Shown in pieces: positions 52,906 to 61,797 of a stretch of DNA of 64,000 bases (position 1 is its first letter; each line of letters opens with the position of its first letter). Source of the DNA: Salinirubellus salinus (GTDB lineage Archaea; Halobacteriota; Halobacteria; Halobacteriales; Haloarculaceae). Under the pieces are notes generated by a model. The model had not been told where the DNA came from. It saw nothing but the letters and a program-made list of their open reading frames with translations, and did not search any database. The stretch covers positions 2,108,001-2,172,000 of the forward strand of contig NZ_CP104003.1 of NCBI RefSeq assembly GCF_025231485.1. Reading direction: 5' to 3'. Made by a program: the position numbers and the translations under genes.

Positions 52906-53064
52906 CCTCGTCGCCTCGGACGGGTCCTCACTGGAGGGTGACGGGACTGGCACCTCGAGGCGCGCGGCACCGTGACGACCCGGAGAGGTGAGCGTCGGCA
53001 AATCTGAAAGTCTCGAAATCAGGCGTTAGAAGAGCAACAGCAGCGTTATTCGGTATGGCGTGGT

Positions 53065-53886
53065 ATGACGTGTATGCTCGACGAGCCGCCGAGTCACTCG
53101 TTCGGCGCGAAAGAGAGGGGTGTCCACGTCCTCCACGTCGACGACGAGGCGATGGTGCGTGATCTGGTGCGGATCTACCTCGAACGTCACGGCGCGGACT
53201 GTGCCGTCCGGTCCGTGACGTCGGCGGCCGAGGCGCTCGAGCTGCTCGAGCAGGAGCAGTTCGACTGTATCGTGAGTGACTACCGGATGCCCGACATGGA
53301 CGGCATCGAGTTCCTCGAGCGGGTCCGCGAGACGAACCCGGAGGTCCCGTTCATCCTGTTCACGGGGCAGGGGAGCGAGGAGGTGGCGAGCCGGGCCATC
53401 GAGCGGGGGGTGACCGACTACCTCCAGAAGGGCGAGGCCGAACGCCTCGAACTGCTCTGGAATCGCATCGACCACGCCGTCGAGCACTACCGGAGGCGGC
53501 GGGAACTGTCGGGGGAGGCACGGAAGTTCCGGGCGGTGTTCGACCGCTCGTCGGACGCGATGTTGCTCGCCGACGAGGTGGGCCGGTACGTGGACGTCAA
53601 CGACGCGGCGTGTGACCTGTTCGGCGTCCCGCGCGAGGAGTTGCTAGGGCGGACGGCCATCGACTTCGCACCGCCGGAGTTCGACTTCGAGACGGCCTGG
53701 CGACAGTTCCGCAGCTCGGACGGGGAGGAGGGTGAGTTCCCGCTCGTCCGACCCGACGGCGAGACGATCATGCTCGAGTACTCGGCGGTGCCCGACGTCG
53801 TCCCCGGCTTGAACCTCTCGGTCCTCAGGCCGGTCGAGTCCGAGGACGACTCGGACGAGGATGCCGAGGACGCGGGAGCGGCCTGA
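53065..53886 (+). CDS. Response-regulator receiver plus PAS protein
   Basis: The 273-residue protein starts at ATG 53065 (or 53074, MLDEPPSHSF). A receiver domain (residues 20-140) has the acidic pair HVLHVDDEAMVRDL, the phospho-acceptor aspartate in DCIVSDYRMPDMDG and ILFTGQGSEE plus DYLQKGEAERLEL for the switch residues. A PAS domain (150-255) begins ARKFRAVFDRSSDAMLLADE. No kinase or output domain follows. Such haloarchaeal proteins relay signals to separate kinases. The C-terminus is acidic (DDSDEDAEDAGAA). Confidence 0.9.
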   Translation: MTCMLDEPPSHSFGAKERGVHVLHVDDEAMVRDLVRIYLERHGADCAVRSVTSAAEALELLEQEQFDCIVSDYRMPDMDGIEFLERVRETNPEVPFILFTGQGSEEVASRAIERGVTDYLQKGEAERLELLWNRIDHAVEHYRRRRELSGEARKFRAVFDRSSDAMLLADEVGRYVDVNDAACDLFGVPREELLGRTAIDFAPPEFDFETAWRQFRSSDGEEGEFPLVRPDGETIMLEYSAVPDVVPGLNLSVLRPVESEDDSDEDAEDAGAA

Positions 53887-53899
53887 GGCGACGCTCGCC

Positions 53900-54589
53900 T
53901 CAGGCCTCGTGACCGGACAGCGGCTCTCGGCCGCCTTCGAACACGCGGAAGACGCGCCTGAGCGCGGCACCGAGCAGGAAGCCACCGCACGCGAGCGGGA
54001 CGCCGAACGCGACGGCGAGGAGCGTGGCGACACCGACCGCTTCCGGCAGCGAGACGACGGGTCCGAGTGAGAGCACGGTCGGTTCGGTGCCGTAGCGCAG
54101 CAGGCCGGCGCCGAACACCGGTGCGGAGACGAGCAGTGTCGTCGGGAGGAGCCCGGAGTTGACGGCGCTGCTGGCGGCTCCGAGCGCGACGAGCGCGGCG
54201 GCGGCGAGCAGGACGACCAGCGTGGGGTCGCGCCCGGTCCACGTGCCGACGACGGCCTCGCGGACGGCGTCGAAGCCGACGCCCGAGAGCGCCCACGCGA
54301 CGGCCAGCGCGAGGACGGGCGCGAGCAGGACCGCGAGCAGCGAGACGCCCGGGCGACGACCGAGGAGGCCCACCCTGACCGGGCCGACGACGTGTCGGCG
54401 GGTGGGACCAGCGAGGTCGGCGAGAGACGCCCGTAACCAGCCGAGCCATCGGACGGTACTGCGGGCGAGCGAGCGGGCGGCCGTGCCGAGCCAGCCGAAC
54501 GCACGGCCGGCGAGACGAGCCGTCAGGACGAGTGCCGCGACCAGTCCGGACAGGAACCGACCGGCGACGGTGAGAGGGCTTCGGGACAC
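53900..54589 (-). CDS. Membrane protein of unknown function
   Basis: This 229-residue protein has an amphipathic, Arg-rich N-terminal half (GWLRASLADLAGPTRRHVVG). Several spans follow: VSLLAVLLAPVLALAVAWAL, LVVLLAAAALVALGAASSAV and GVATLLAVAFGVPLACGGFL. I do not recognise a family. It is convergent with the receiver-PAS gene (13 bp apart). The alternative long antisense frames over it are GC artefacts. Confidence 0.55.
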   Translation of the reverse strand: MSRSPLTVAGRFLSGLVAALVLTARLAGRAFGWLGTAARSLARSTVRWLGWLRASLADLAGPTRRHVVGPVRVGLLGRRPGVSLLAVLLAPVLALAVAWALSGVGFDAVREAVVGTWTGRDPTLVVLLAAAALVALGAASSAVNSGLLPTTLLVSAPVFGAGLLRYGTEPTVLSLGPVVSLPEAVGVATLLAVAFGVPLACGGFLLGAALRRVFRVFEGGREPLSGHEA

Positions 54590-54735
54590 GACAGAGAGCT
54601 GTGGGCGGGACCATCTACCGTTTTGGGTGACTACGACGCCGGTTTCACCCTCAGAAGAAAAGTGTGGTCTGCCCGGCTACTTCGGCGCCGGTGCGGGCGA
54701 CCCCATGCCCGGTCGAGCGGCCACGTCCAGCGGGG

Positions 54736-55701
54736 TCAGGCGGAATCGACCCGCCGTGCTCTGGTGACGTCGACGACTGACATGGCCTCGTCTATCGTCA
54801 ACGTGAGCGAATCCCCCTTGATGGTGAACGTGATGGCCACCCGGAGCGGGTCGAGCGACTGGACATCCTCCTCGTAGTTCGCCAGCGCGCCCGGCTCCAC
54901 GTTGTGGGTCTCTGGCACGAGCGGATTGGCGTCGTGGTCGGTGACGAACGACAGCAGTTCAGTCTTCGCCAGCAGACCGATGACGGCGATGCCGCTCGTC
55001 TCGTAGTGGCAGGTCGCGCACTCTACCTCGAAGAGGACCGCGTATCGTCGGTCGCAGGCGTCGCAGAAGCCCCCGGAAGCGTCGTGGTCCTCACAAACCC
55101 TCAGCGAGTGTTCGATGGTACCGGAACAGCGCGGACAGACACCCGTGCTCAACCCCAGAAGTTCCAGATTCGACCAGACCTCCGCGGCGTAGTGCATTTC
55201 GGCCGGAGTCCGACCCTGGACACCCGCCGGGGGGAGGTAGATGTGACCGAGTGTGCCGAACTCGGCGTCGAACTGCTCTCCAGAGGCCTCCTGTCTGACG
55301 ATACCGGGGCACTCCGAACAGTACATCTCTACGCGTTCTTGCTGGTAGCTCACCTCGATCGGTGCCGAACAGATGGGACACGGCCGGTCCGATGGCGCCC
55401 GCTCGACCACTGGGTCATCGGTCACCGTCCCCGAGACGACCGCCTCGACGATTCGGCGTCCCGTCTGCCGGAGGGCGTAGCCCCCGTCAGCCCGACTGAT
55501 GAAGTGCCCCTCGAGTTTCTCGAGGTGGTAACTGAAGTTCGACCGTGTGTCGTACTCGCTGCGCTCGAACAGCGTGGAGAACGCGAGCGGTTCGCCCGCC
55601 TCCGCGAGTGTCCGCAGAATCCCCAGCCGCGTCTCGTCGGCGACGAGGGCGAACGCCTCGTCCGGTGAGAGCCCCGACGCCGCGCTCTCGTCGACGGTCA
55701 T
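54736..55701 (-). CDS. ArsR-like HTH regulator with zinc-binding C-terminal domain
   Basis: ATG 55701 gives 321 residues. An ArsR-type winged helix (FALVADETRLGILRTLAEAG, YDTRSNFSYHLEKLEGHFIS) precedes a long domain with four Cys pairs (CPICSAPIEV, MYCSECPG, CPRCSGTIEHSLRVC, FCDACDRRY, CATCHYETS). This layout matches a common haloarchaeal group of unknown ligand. A TTTATAC at 55725-55731 (minus strand) lies 23 nt upstream of the ATG, so the mRNA is probably leaderless. It is divergent from the membrane protein at 55834 and is the likely regulator of that gene. Confidence 0.82.
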   Translation of the reverse strand: MTVDESAASGLSPDEAFALVADETRLGILRTLAEAGEPLAFSTLFERSEYDTRSNFSYHLEKLEGHFISRADGGYALRQTGRRIVEAVVSGTVTDDPVVERAPSDRPCPICSAPIEVSYQQERVEMYCSECPGIVRQEASGEQFDAEFGTLGHIYLPPAGVQGRTPAEMHYAAEVWSNLELLGLSTGVCPRCSGTIEHSLRVCEDHDASGGFCDACDRRYAVLFEVECATCHYETSGIAVIGLLAKTELLSFVTDHDANPLVPETHNVEPGALANYEEDVQSLDPLRVAITFTIKGDSLTLTIDEAMSVVDVTRARRVDSA

Positions 55702-55724
55702 GCCCCACTCATCACCGGAGGAGT

Positions 55725-55731
55725 GTATAAA
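55725..55731 (-). promoter_or_regulatory. TATA-like element of the ArsR-like regulator
   Basis: TTTATAC on the minus strand, 23 nt before ATG 55701, the same spacing as other leaderless starts in this window. Confidence 0.6.
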
Positions 55732-55788
55732 TCCGGGTCCGCCACTCCCCCGGCGGAACTGACCTCCGCGAACGTGTCAGAACACCCA

Positions 55789-55815
55789 CTATAGTATCAT
55801 ATAGCTGAACTATAA
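55789..55815 (+). promoter_or_regulatory. Palindrome and TATA box between divergent genes
   Basis: CTATAGTATCATATAG (55789-55804) has CTATA/TATAG arms, and ACTATAA follows at 55809-55815, about 19-22 nt before ATG 55834/55837. The palindrome could be an operator for the ArsR-like regulator. Confidence 0.45.
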
Positions 55816-55833
55816 TTGTCCGACGTGTGATGG

Positions 55834-56703
55834 ATGATGACGTACACCATGAGTTCCGAAACGACAGGCACGGGCAGCACGATGGGCGGGATTATGGACG
55901 TATCGACCGTTTCCGACCTCTCGACGTTCGGAAAAGCACGGCTCGCAGGGTTCGGACTGGTCGTCCTCGCGACGATCGGCTTCGCGGTGGTCGCGCTGGG
56001 GGAGTTGTTCAGTCTGCTCGTCGTGGGCTGGACCGAACCCGTGGGGGCGGAACTCGGCATCCATCGGCTGCACGTGATGGCCATCGCACTCACGATACTC
56101 ACGACGCTCCTCGGCGTGTTCGTCCAAGCGTACAGACCGACACGACAGGTCGCGTCGATGCTCGGGGCCTTCCTCAGTATCGTCGTCGCCGCGGGAATCA
56201 CGGTCGGCGTCGGCGAATCGCTCGGCTCTATCGTTCCGTTCCTCCTGCTCGTCGGACTCGCGACGGTTCTCCACCCCGCTGGCCGGGAGCTACTGGACCG
56301 GGGGCAGTCCTACAGCCCCGCGATGCTGGCGCTGGTGGTCGTCGCGGCCATCCCCATGCTCGCGTTCGCAGTCGACCAAGTGAGCCTCCAGCTCGGGTCG
56401 GGCGACCCACACGCTGCGGCCGGCCACTACACGGTGATGGCGCAGTTCGGACTGGTCCCGCTCGCCTACGGCTTCCTCGCCGCGATAGGGATGCGAGGGT
56501 GGCGCGTCGCCGCCTGGATCGCCGCCATCCCGGTCTCGTACTACGGCGTGCTGTCCATCGCATTCCCGGCACAAGCGAGTTCGACGGGCGTCGTCTGGGG
56601 GACCGCGGCCGTTCTCTGGGCCGTCGGCTTCGTCGTCGTCACGGAGTACTCGCGTGTCGGGACGTCGCCGGCACTCCGTCAGAGCGTGGCCGGACAGGAC
56701 TGA
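55834..56703 (+). CDS. Polytopic membrane protein of unknown function
   Basis: This 289-residue protein begins MMTYTMSSETTGTG (ATG 55834; 55837 or 55849 are alternatives). It has about 8 spans, including FGLVVLATIGFAVVALGELF, MAIALTILTTLLGVFVQAYR and GAFLSIVVAAGITVGVGESL. Histidines in the second and sixth spans (LGIHRLHVM, HAAAGHYTVM) could bind heme or metal, but no family is certain. It is divergent from the zinc-binding regulator and 124 bp before the MFS gene. Confidence 0.6.
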   Translation: MMTYTMSSETTGTGSTMGGIMDVSTVSDLSTFGKARLAGFGLVVLATIGFAVVALGELFSLLVVGWTEPVGAELGIHRLHVMAIALTILTTLLGVFVQAYRPTRQVASMLGAFLSIVVAAGITVGVGESLGSIVPFLLLVGLATVLHPAGRELLDRGQSYSPAMLALVVVAAIPMLAFAVDQVSLQLGSGDPHAAAGHYTVMAQFGLVPLAYGFLAAIGMRGWRVAAWIAAIPVSYYGVLSIAFPAQASSTGVVWGTAAVLWAVGFVVVTEYSRVGTSPALRQSVAGQD

Positions 56704-56827
56704 CCGAAACCCGGGAGGGAACACCCGTGTTCGGCGGTCGACACGCCGGACTCGCCCCCGAGCGGTGGCTGATACGATTCCATCACCGGAGGAACATTTT
56801 TCCCACGATATTCTGAACAGGGGGACG

Positions 56828-58078
56828 ATGCTGGAGCGGGGTGAACGAGGGGAGCCGGGCGTGGGGGCTGTCGCCGGGAGCTTCGTCGTCGGCATCTTCC
56901 TGCCCAGCGTGGCCGGCGGCATCACCTTCCCTGCGCTCCCCCGACTCGAACTCGTCCTCGGGCTCTCGCCGGCGGTCGTCGGCCTCATCGTGGCCACGGC
57001 CGACGGCGCCCGCCTCCTGAGCAACGCACCAGTCGGAAGCCTGCTCGACCGGGTCGGGACTCGCCGGCCGCTCGTCGTCGGGTTCCTCCTGTTGGGCGTC
57101 TCCCCCTTCGGGTACGCGCTCGGGATGGACCCGGGAGCCATCCCCGTGGATCCGGCGGTCGTGTTCGTCATCGCACAGGGCGCAACTGGCCTCGGCTCCG
57201 CGCTGGTGCTCGTGGGCGGCTACGCGATGATAACGGACATCACGACGCCCGAGAACCGCGGTCGGTGGCTGGGGTACATGCTCGGGTCGTACGGCCTCGG
57301 ATTCCCCATCGGACTGGTCGTCGGCGGTGTCGTCGGGGACGTGTACGGCCTCCGCGAGATGTTCCTGCTCGGTGGCGTGCTCAGCCTCACCTCGGTCCCG
57401 GTCATCGTCGCGATCGTCCCCGACCGTTCACCGGCGGTCGACCGGAACGGCGACATCCGCAAGATACCCGCGCTCGTCCGGGCCGACCGTCGCCTCGCGG
57501 CCATCGGAACGGTCAACGGTATCCTGTCGTTCCTCAGCCGGGCCTTCCTGACGACCGTCGTGGTGTTCACCGCCGAGCTCGGTCTCGAACTCGGCGGCCT
57601 CGGTGACATGGGCGTCACCGGTTTCCTGCTCGCACTCGTCACCCTCGCCGCGGCCGGGTCGACGCTGGTGGCCGGACGGTACTCCGACCCGTTCGACGAC
57701 CGACTCACCCTCGTCCTCCCCTCGCTCTGTGTGATGGCCGTCGGGTTCGTGACCGTCGCGGCTGTGCCGACGGTGACCGGCATCGTGGCCGGTGGCATCG
57801 TCGCCGCGGCCGGTGGGGGTGCGGTCGGCCCGGTCCTCAAGGCGTATCTCGGCGACATCAGTCCGCCGGGCGACGTCGCGAAACTCGGTGGCGCGTACAA
57901 CGTCTTCGGCGACCTGGGCTCGATTCTGGGGCCGATAGTCGCCCTCCCCGCAGCGTCACGGGTCGGGTTCGACGCCGTGTTCGTCGGTTGTGCCGTGCTC
58001 AGTGCTGTCGCCCTGGCGCTGGTCGTGCGGACGCTGTTCTCCACCGCACCGGTTCCGGGAGCGACGGTGAGCGAGTGA
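56828..58078 (+). CDS. Major facilitator superfamily transporter
   Basis: ATG 56828 (MLERGERGEPGVGAVAGSFV) gives 416 residues and 12 predicted spans in the MFS pattern. The loop motif DRVGTRRPLVVGFLL between spans 2 and 3 and LGYMLGSYGLGFPIGLVVGG in the middle match drug-efflux-type members. It begins after the unknown membrane gene. Its stop is followed 150 bp later by the duplicated-domain gene. Confidence 0.9.
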   Translation: MLERGERGEPGVGAVAGSFVVGIFLPSVAGGITFPALPRLELVLGLSPAVVGLIVATADGARLLSNAPVGSLLDRVGTRRPLVVGFLLLGVSPFGYALGMDPGAIPVDPAVVFVIAQGATGLGSALVLVGGYAMITDITTPENRGRWLGYMLGSYGLGFPIGLVVGGVVGDVYGLREMFLLGGVLSLTSVPVIVAIVPDRSPAVDRNGDIRKIPALVRADRRLAAIGTVNGILSFLSRAFLTTVVVFTAELGLELGGLGDMGVTGFLLALVTLAAAGSTLVAGRYSDPFDDRLTLVLPSLCVMAVGFVTVAAVPTVTGIVAGGIVAAAGGGAVGPVLKAYLGDISPPGDVAKLGGAYNVFGDLGSILGPIVALPAASRVGFDAVFVGCAVLSAVALALVVRTLFSTAPVPGATVSE

Positions 58079-58227
58079 GCGACGACTCGAGGGACGAGTG
58101 TCGTCCCGACTCGTCGACGGGCACCGCGGTTGCCACCCCCGTCGAGCCCACCACACACCGGAGGCCGTCTACGTTCACTCCGCTCGCACTCCGAACGTTT
58201 ACCCCCGGTGGCGACCCACCTCCGGAC

Positions 58228-58950
58228 GTGACAGAGATCCCGTTCGAGGCGGCGTCGGCGGACGACGTGGTCGGCCGGCGCGACGATTTCGTCGCCGCCG
58301 TTCGCGACCACGCTGGGCAGTTGGCCCGTGACCTCGCCCGCCTGCAGGGTGGGGACTACGGCCGCGAGGCGTTCCGCACCGACGACGGGACGTGGACGCT
58401 GAAACACGAGGCGGGCGACCTCGAGTTCCTCCGGTTCGAGGGCGCGAAGACCGACGTCTACGTCGTCTCGACCAAGCAGGCACCCGAGCCCGAGGCGCTG
58501 GCGACGGCGCTCGCGGACTACGAGGCGTTCGTCGACGCGTGGGACGAGTGGGTCGCGGGCTACGAGGGCCTGCTCGACGACGTGCCCAGCGAGTTCCCCG
58601 CACCGGCGTCGACCGCCGAGGTGGTCGCCGAACGCGACCGCATCGTCGCGGCGATGCGCGCCACCGCAGACCGGATGGCGGGCGAACTCCACCGCTACGA
58701 GGGGACCGACTACGGCTCGTACACCGCGCGCGTCGACGGTACCCGCTGGGAACTCAAGTGGGAGGCCGACCGGGCCTCGTACCTCCGCGTCGGCGGCGAG
58801 GGCGGGACCTACCTCCTCTCGCAGTACGGTCCTCCCTCCGCCGAGTCGGTCCGCGAGTACGCCGGCGGGTTCGAGGGGTTCGTCACGGCGTTCGACGACC
58901 ACGTCGCCGAACTCGAGGCCGCGATGAAGGGGCTCGACGTCGGCGAGTAG
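58228..58950 (+). CDS. Protein with two tandem copies of a ~105-residue domain
   Basis: GTG 58228 (MTEIPFEAASADDVVGRRDD) gives 240 residues. Residues about 14-118 and about 129-236 are two copies of the same alpha/beta unit: VVGRRDDFVAAVRDHA with DYGREAFRTDDGTWTLKHEA, and VVAERDRIVAAMRATA with DYGSYTARVDGTRWELKWEA. Both end in a helical segment before the next strand. No signal, metal motif or family match is visible. The upstream in-frame extension reads as low-complexity and was rejected. It follows the MFS gene and precedes the kinase gene on the same strand. Confidence 0.75.
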   Translation: MTEIPFEAASADDVVGRRDDFVAAVRDHAGQLARDLARLQGGDYGREAFRTDDGTWTLKHEAGDLEFLRFEGAKTDVYVVSTKQAPEPEALATALADYEAFVDAWDEWVAGYEGLLDDVPSEFPAPASTAEVVAERDRIVAAMRATADRMAGELHRYEGTDYGSYTARVDGTRWELKWEADRASYLRVGGEGGTYLLSQYGPPSAESVREYAGGFEGFVTAFDDHVAELEAAMKGLDVGE

Positions 58951-59027
58951 CCGAGCGGGACTGTCGGTCGACGCGAACCGTTCGGCTTCCGAGAGTTCTT
59001 TGGGGTGAGCGCGACCACGGCCGGTAG

Positions 59028-59564
59028 ATGCAGCGACTCGTCGCCGTCGCCGGCCTGCCGGGCGTGGGCAAGACCACCGTCTCGGGGGCCGTCGCCGAGC
59101 GGCTCGGCGCGACCCGACTCCGCTCGGACGTGCTCCGCAAGGAACTGTTCTCCGACCCGACCTACGCCGCCTCCGAGACGGAGGCGGTCTACCGGACGCT
59201 CCGTGACCGCGCCGCAGAACGGCTGGCCGCCGGCGAGAGCGTGGTGCTGGACGCGACCTTCCGCGAGCAGCCGCGCCGCCGCCGAGTCGCGGCCGTGGCC
59301 GACGACCACGGCGCGGCGTTCCGCTTCGTCCACGTCGAGTGTGCCGACAGCGTGGTCCGCGAGCGCATCGCCGCGCGCGAGGGCGACGCCAGCGACGCCG
59401 ACGTGGCCGTCTACGAGCAACTGAAAGGCGAGTTCGAGCCGGTCGAACGCGACAACGTCCGGGTCGACAACTCCGGGACCATCACGGAGACACGCCGGCA
59501 GGTCGACCGGGCGTTCCCCGTGAGCGCGAGCGACCCCGCTACTCAGGACAGCGTCTCGAGGTAG
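59028..59564 (+). CDS. Small P-loop kinase-like protein
   Basis: The 178-residue protein from ATG 59028 has Walker [21 protein letters not shown], then [11 protein letters not shown] (LID-proximal) and the strand [20 protein letters not shown]. This matches AAA/zeta-toxin or gluconate-kinase-like P-loop phosphotransferases. Residues [17 protein letters not shown] end the domain. Substrate is unknown. Its 3' end overlaps the convergent cobQ gene by 22 bp. Confidence 0.75.
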   Translation: MQRLVAVAGLPGVGKTTVSGAVAERLGATRLRSDVLRKELFSDPTYAASETEAVYRTLRDRAAERLAAGESVVLDATFREQPRRRRVAAVADDHGAAFRFVHVECADSVVRERIAAREGDASDADVAVYEQLKGEFEPVERDNVRVDNSGTITETRRQVDRAFPVSASDPATQDSVSR

Positions 59565-61060
59565 TCGAGGAGCCCCGGTGCCTCGCGACAGAGCGCGGCC
59601 GCCACGGCGTACGGGTCGGCCGTCTCCTCGTCGACCGACGGACGCTCGCGTCCGGTCCGCCGGTAGAGCCCGTCGACGAACGCCTCCCTCACCGCCCGGT
59701 TCTCGAACAGGCCGTGGAGGTACGTCCCCAGCACGTCACCGCAGGCGGCGCTCTCCGGGCCGAGGGGCCGGGCCACCTCACCCACGAGTTCGGTCCGGCC
59801 CGCGTGTATCTCGTAGCCCGTGGCGGTCCCGCTCGCCCCGTCGATGGGACCGGTCCCGCACACCTCGACGGTCGCCTGCTCGACACGCTTCTCGGGGGAG
59901 AAGCGCGTGACGACCGGGAGCAGGCCGAACCCCTCGACGGTCGCCGTCTCGCCGGTCCCCTCCAGCGCGGCGTTCTCAAGCCGCTCGCCGAGCATCTGGT
60001 AGCCGCCACACAGCCCGACGACCGGGCCGTCGAACGCGGCGAGTCGCCCGCCGAACCCCGCCGCCCGGAGCGCCAGCAGGTCGTCGACGGTGTTCTTGGT
60101 GCCGGGGAGGACCACGGCATCCGCGCCGTCGAGCGACGCGTCCGGTGGACGGTACACGACCCGTACCCCCGGGACCGCCGCCAGCGGTTCGAGGTCGGTG
60201 ACGTTCGAGACCCGGGCGAGCCGCGGGACGACGACGGTCACCGTCCGGGCGTCGTCGACACCGTCCGCGTCGCCGAACGTCGCGGCCCCACCCTCGTCCG
60301 GGAGCGAGACGCTGTCCTCCTCCGGCAGGCCGGGGTCGTCGTACGGGAGGACACCGAGGACGGGGACCCCCGTTCGTGATTCGAGGTCGGCGGTGCCCGA
60401 CTCGAGGAGCGAGGCGTCACCCCGGAACTTCGTGATGCAGGTGCCGACCACCCGCTCGCGGACGTCGTCGGGCATCAGGTCGAGGGTCCCGTAGAGGCTG
60501 GCGAACACCCCACCGCGCTCGATGTCGCCGAGGAGGAGGACCTTCGCGTCCGAGAAGCGAGCCGTCTCCACGTTCGCCAGGTCGCGGTCGTGGAGGTTCG
60601 TCTCCGCGATGCTCCCCGCACCCTCGGCCACGACGACGTCGTGTCGCGCGGCCAGTCGTGCGTGGGCCGCCCGCGCCGTCTCGCGGGCGCGTGCCCAGTG
60701 CTCGTCGTAGTAGTGCCCGGCCTCGACGTGCCCGACGGCCTCACCGTCGAGCACGAGCTGGCTCTCGCCGTCGCCCCGCGGTTTCAGGAGGACCGGGTTG
60801 TGGTCCGTCGTCGGGGTGACGCGAGCGGCGCGGGCCTGCACGTACTGCGAGACGCCAACCTCGCCCCAGTCGCCGTCGGGCCGGCGCACGGCGCGGGCGT
60901 TGTTACTCATGTTCTGGGCCTTGAACGGGGCGACCGAGACGCCGCGGTCGGCCAGCAGCCGGCAGAGCCCGGCGACGACCGTGCTCTTGCCGACGTGGCT
61001 CGCGGTGCCCGCGACGAGGAGGGTCCGTGCGCGGTCGGCGTCGTCCGTCTCGGCCTCCAT
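59543..61060 (-). CDS. cobQ: Cobyric acid synthase CobQ (CbiP)
   Basis: The 505-residue protein has an N-terminal dethiobiotin-synthetase-like ATPase ([34 protein letters not shown]). A glutaminase domain of the class I-like cobyric type follows, with [15 protein letters not shown] (catalytic Cys) and the catalytic His in [15 protein letters not shown]. It amidates cobyrinic acid a,c-diamide side chains to cobyric acid. The start is at 61060, 3 bp after the cobO stop. It is the last gene of the minus-strand cobalamin operon. Confidence 0.95.
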   Translation of the reverse strand: MEAETDDADRARTLLVAGTASHVGKSTVVAGLCRLLADRGVSVAPFKAQNMSNNARAVRRPDGDWGEVGVSQYVQARAARVTPTTDHNPVLLKPRGDGESQLVLDGEAVGHVEAGHYYDEHWARARETARAAHARLAARHDVVVAEGAGSIAETNLHDRDLANVETARFSDAKVLLLGDIERGGVFASLYGTLDLMPDDVRERVVGTCITKFRGDASLLESGTADLESRTGVPVLGVLPYDDPGLPEEDSVSLPDEGGAATFGDADGVDDARTVTVVVPRLARVSNVTDLEPLAAVPGVRVVYRPPDASLDGADAVVLPGTKNTVDDLLALRAAGFGGRLAAFDGPVVGLCGGYQMLGERLENAALEGTGETATVEGFGLLPVVTRFSPEKRVEQATVEVCGTGPIDGASGTATGYEIHAGRTELVGEVARPLGPESAACGDVLGTYLHGLFENRAVREAFVDGLYRRTGRERPSVDEETADPYAVAAALCREAPGLLDYLETLS

Positions 61061-61063
61061 CGT

Positions 61064-61768
61064 TCAGTACTCCGTCCCCTTCCGGGCGCGCTGGCCGTCG
61101 TCGATGGGATGCGTCTCCTTGCGGACGTTCGTGACGAGGTCCGCGATGTCGGTCACGTACTCGGGCCGCTCGTGCCCCCCGGTGAGGACGAGTTCGAGGG
61201 GGGAGGGCTTCGACTCGACGAGGTCGACCACGTCCGCGGGCGCGACGAGCCCCCGGTTCGCGGCGTACAGGATCTCGTCCAGTATCAGCATATGGACGCC
61301 CTCGTCGGCCGGGCCGTCCGGGTCCAGCGGCGCGGTCAGGTCTGCCTCGTGCGCCCCCTCGAGGAGGTCGCGAGCGCGTTCGAGGCCGCCCTGCGCTCGG
61401 GCGTGGTGTTCGTCGTCGTCCGAGCCGTCGAGCAGGCCGTGCCAGCCGTAGTGTCCCGAGTTCTCGTAGCTGAAGCCGGGCATCGCGGCGATGGCGTTGT
61501 ACTCCCCGCGGGTGTCCTCGACGCTCGCCGCGCCGCCCTTCATGAACTGCAGCATGTGGACGCGGTAGCCCTGCCCGGCCGCGCGGAAGCCCATCCCCAT
61601 CGCGGCGGTGGTCTTGCCCTTACCGTCGCCCCACCAGACCTGGACGAGGCCGAACGCCTCGGGTGCGGCGGGTTCGATGGTGCGGGCCTCGGGGGTGACC
61701 CCGCGGCCGGGCGTGTTCGCGTGCTGGTCGGCAGTCGGTCCGTCGTGCGTGTCGGTGTCGTCGGTCAT
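61064..61768 (-). CDS. cobO: Cob(I)yrinic acid a,c-diamide adenosyltransferase
   Basis: The 234-residue protein has the CobO/BtuR P-loop VWWGDGKGKTTAAMGMGFRA (about residue 45). MLQFMKGGAASVEDTRGEYN and the aspartate-rich DLLEGAHEADLTAPLDPDG follow. It adenosylates the corrinoid cobalt. The N-terminal 38 residues are an Asp/Thr-rich extension. It lies 29 bp after cbiA and 3 bp before cobQ. Confidence 0.92.
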   Translation of the reverse strand: MTDDTDTHDGPTADQHANTPGRGVTPEARTIEPAAPEAFGLVQVWWGDGKGKTTAAMGMGFRAAGQGYRVHMLQFMKGGAASVEDTRGEYNAIAAMPGFSYENSGHYGWHGLLDGSDDDEHHARAQGGLERARDLLEGAHEADLTAPLDPDGPADEGVHMLILDEILYAANRGLVAPADVVDLVESKPSPLELVLTGGHERPEYVTDIADLVTNVRKETHPIDDGQRARKGTEY

Positions 61769-61797
61769 GGTGTGGTGGGTGTGGTCGGTCTCGGTGC

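Noticed and set aside
53487-54614. 375-codon minus-strand frame overlapping the receiver-PAS gene and the membrane protein
   Set aside because: Arg/Ser-rich antisense artefact; both covered genes have better support.
57220-58902. 560-codon antisense frame over the MFS and duplicated-domain genes
   Set aside because: Composition is typical of antisense GC-rich reading; the plus-strand genes have clear structure.
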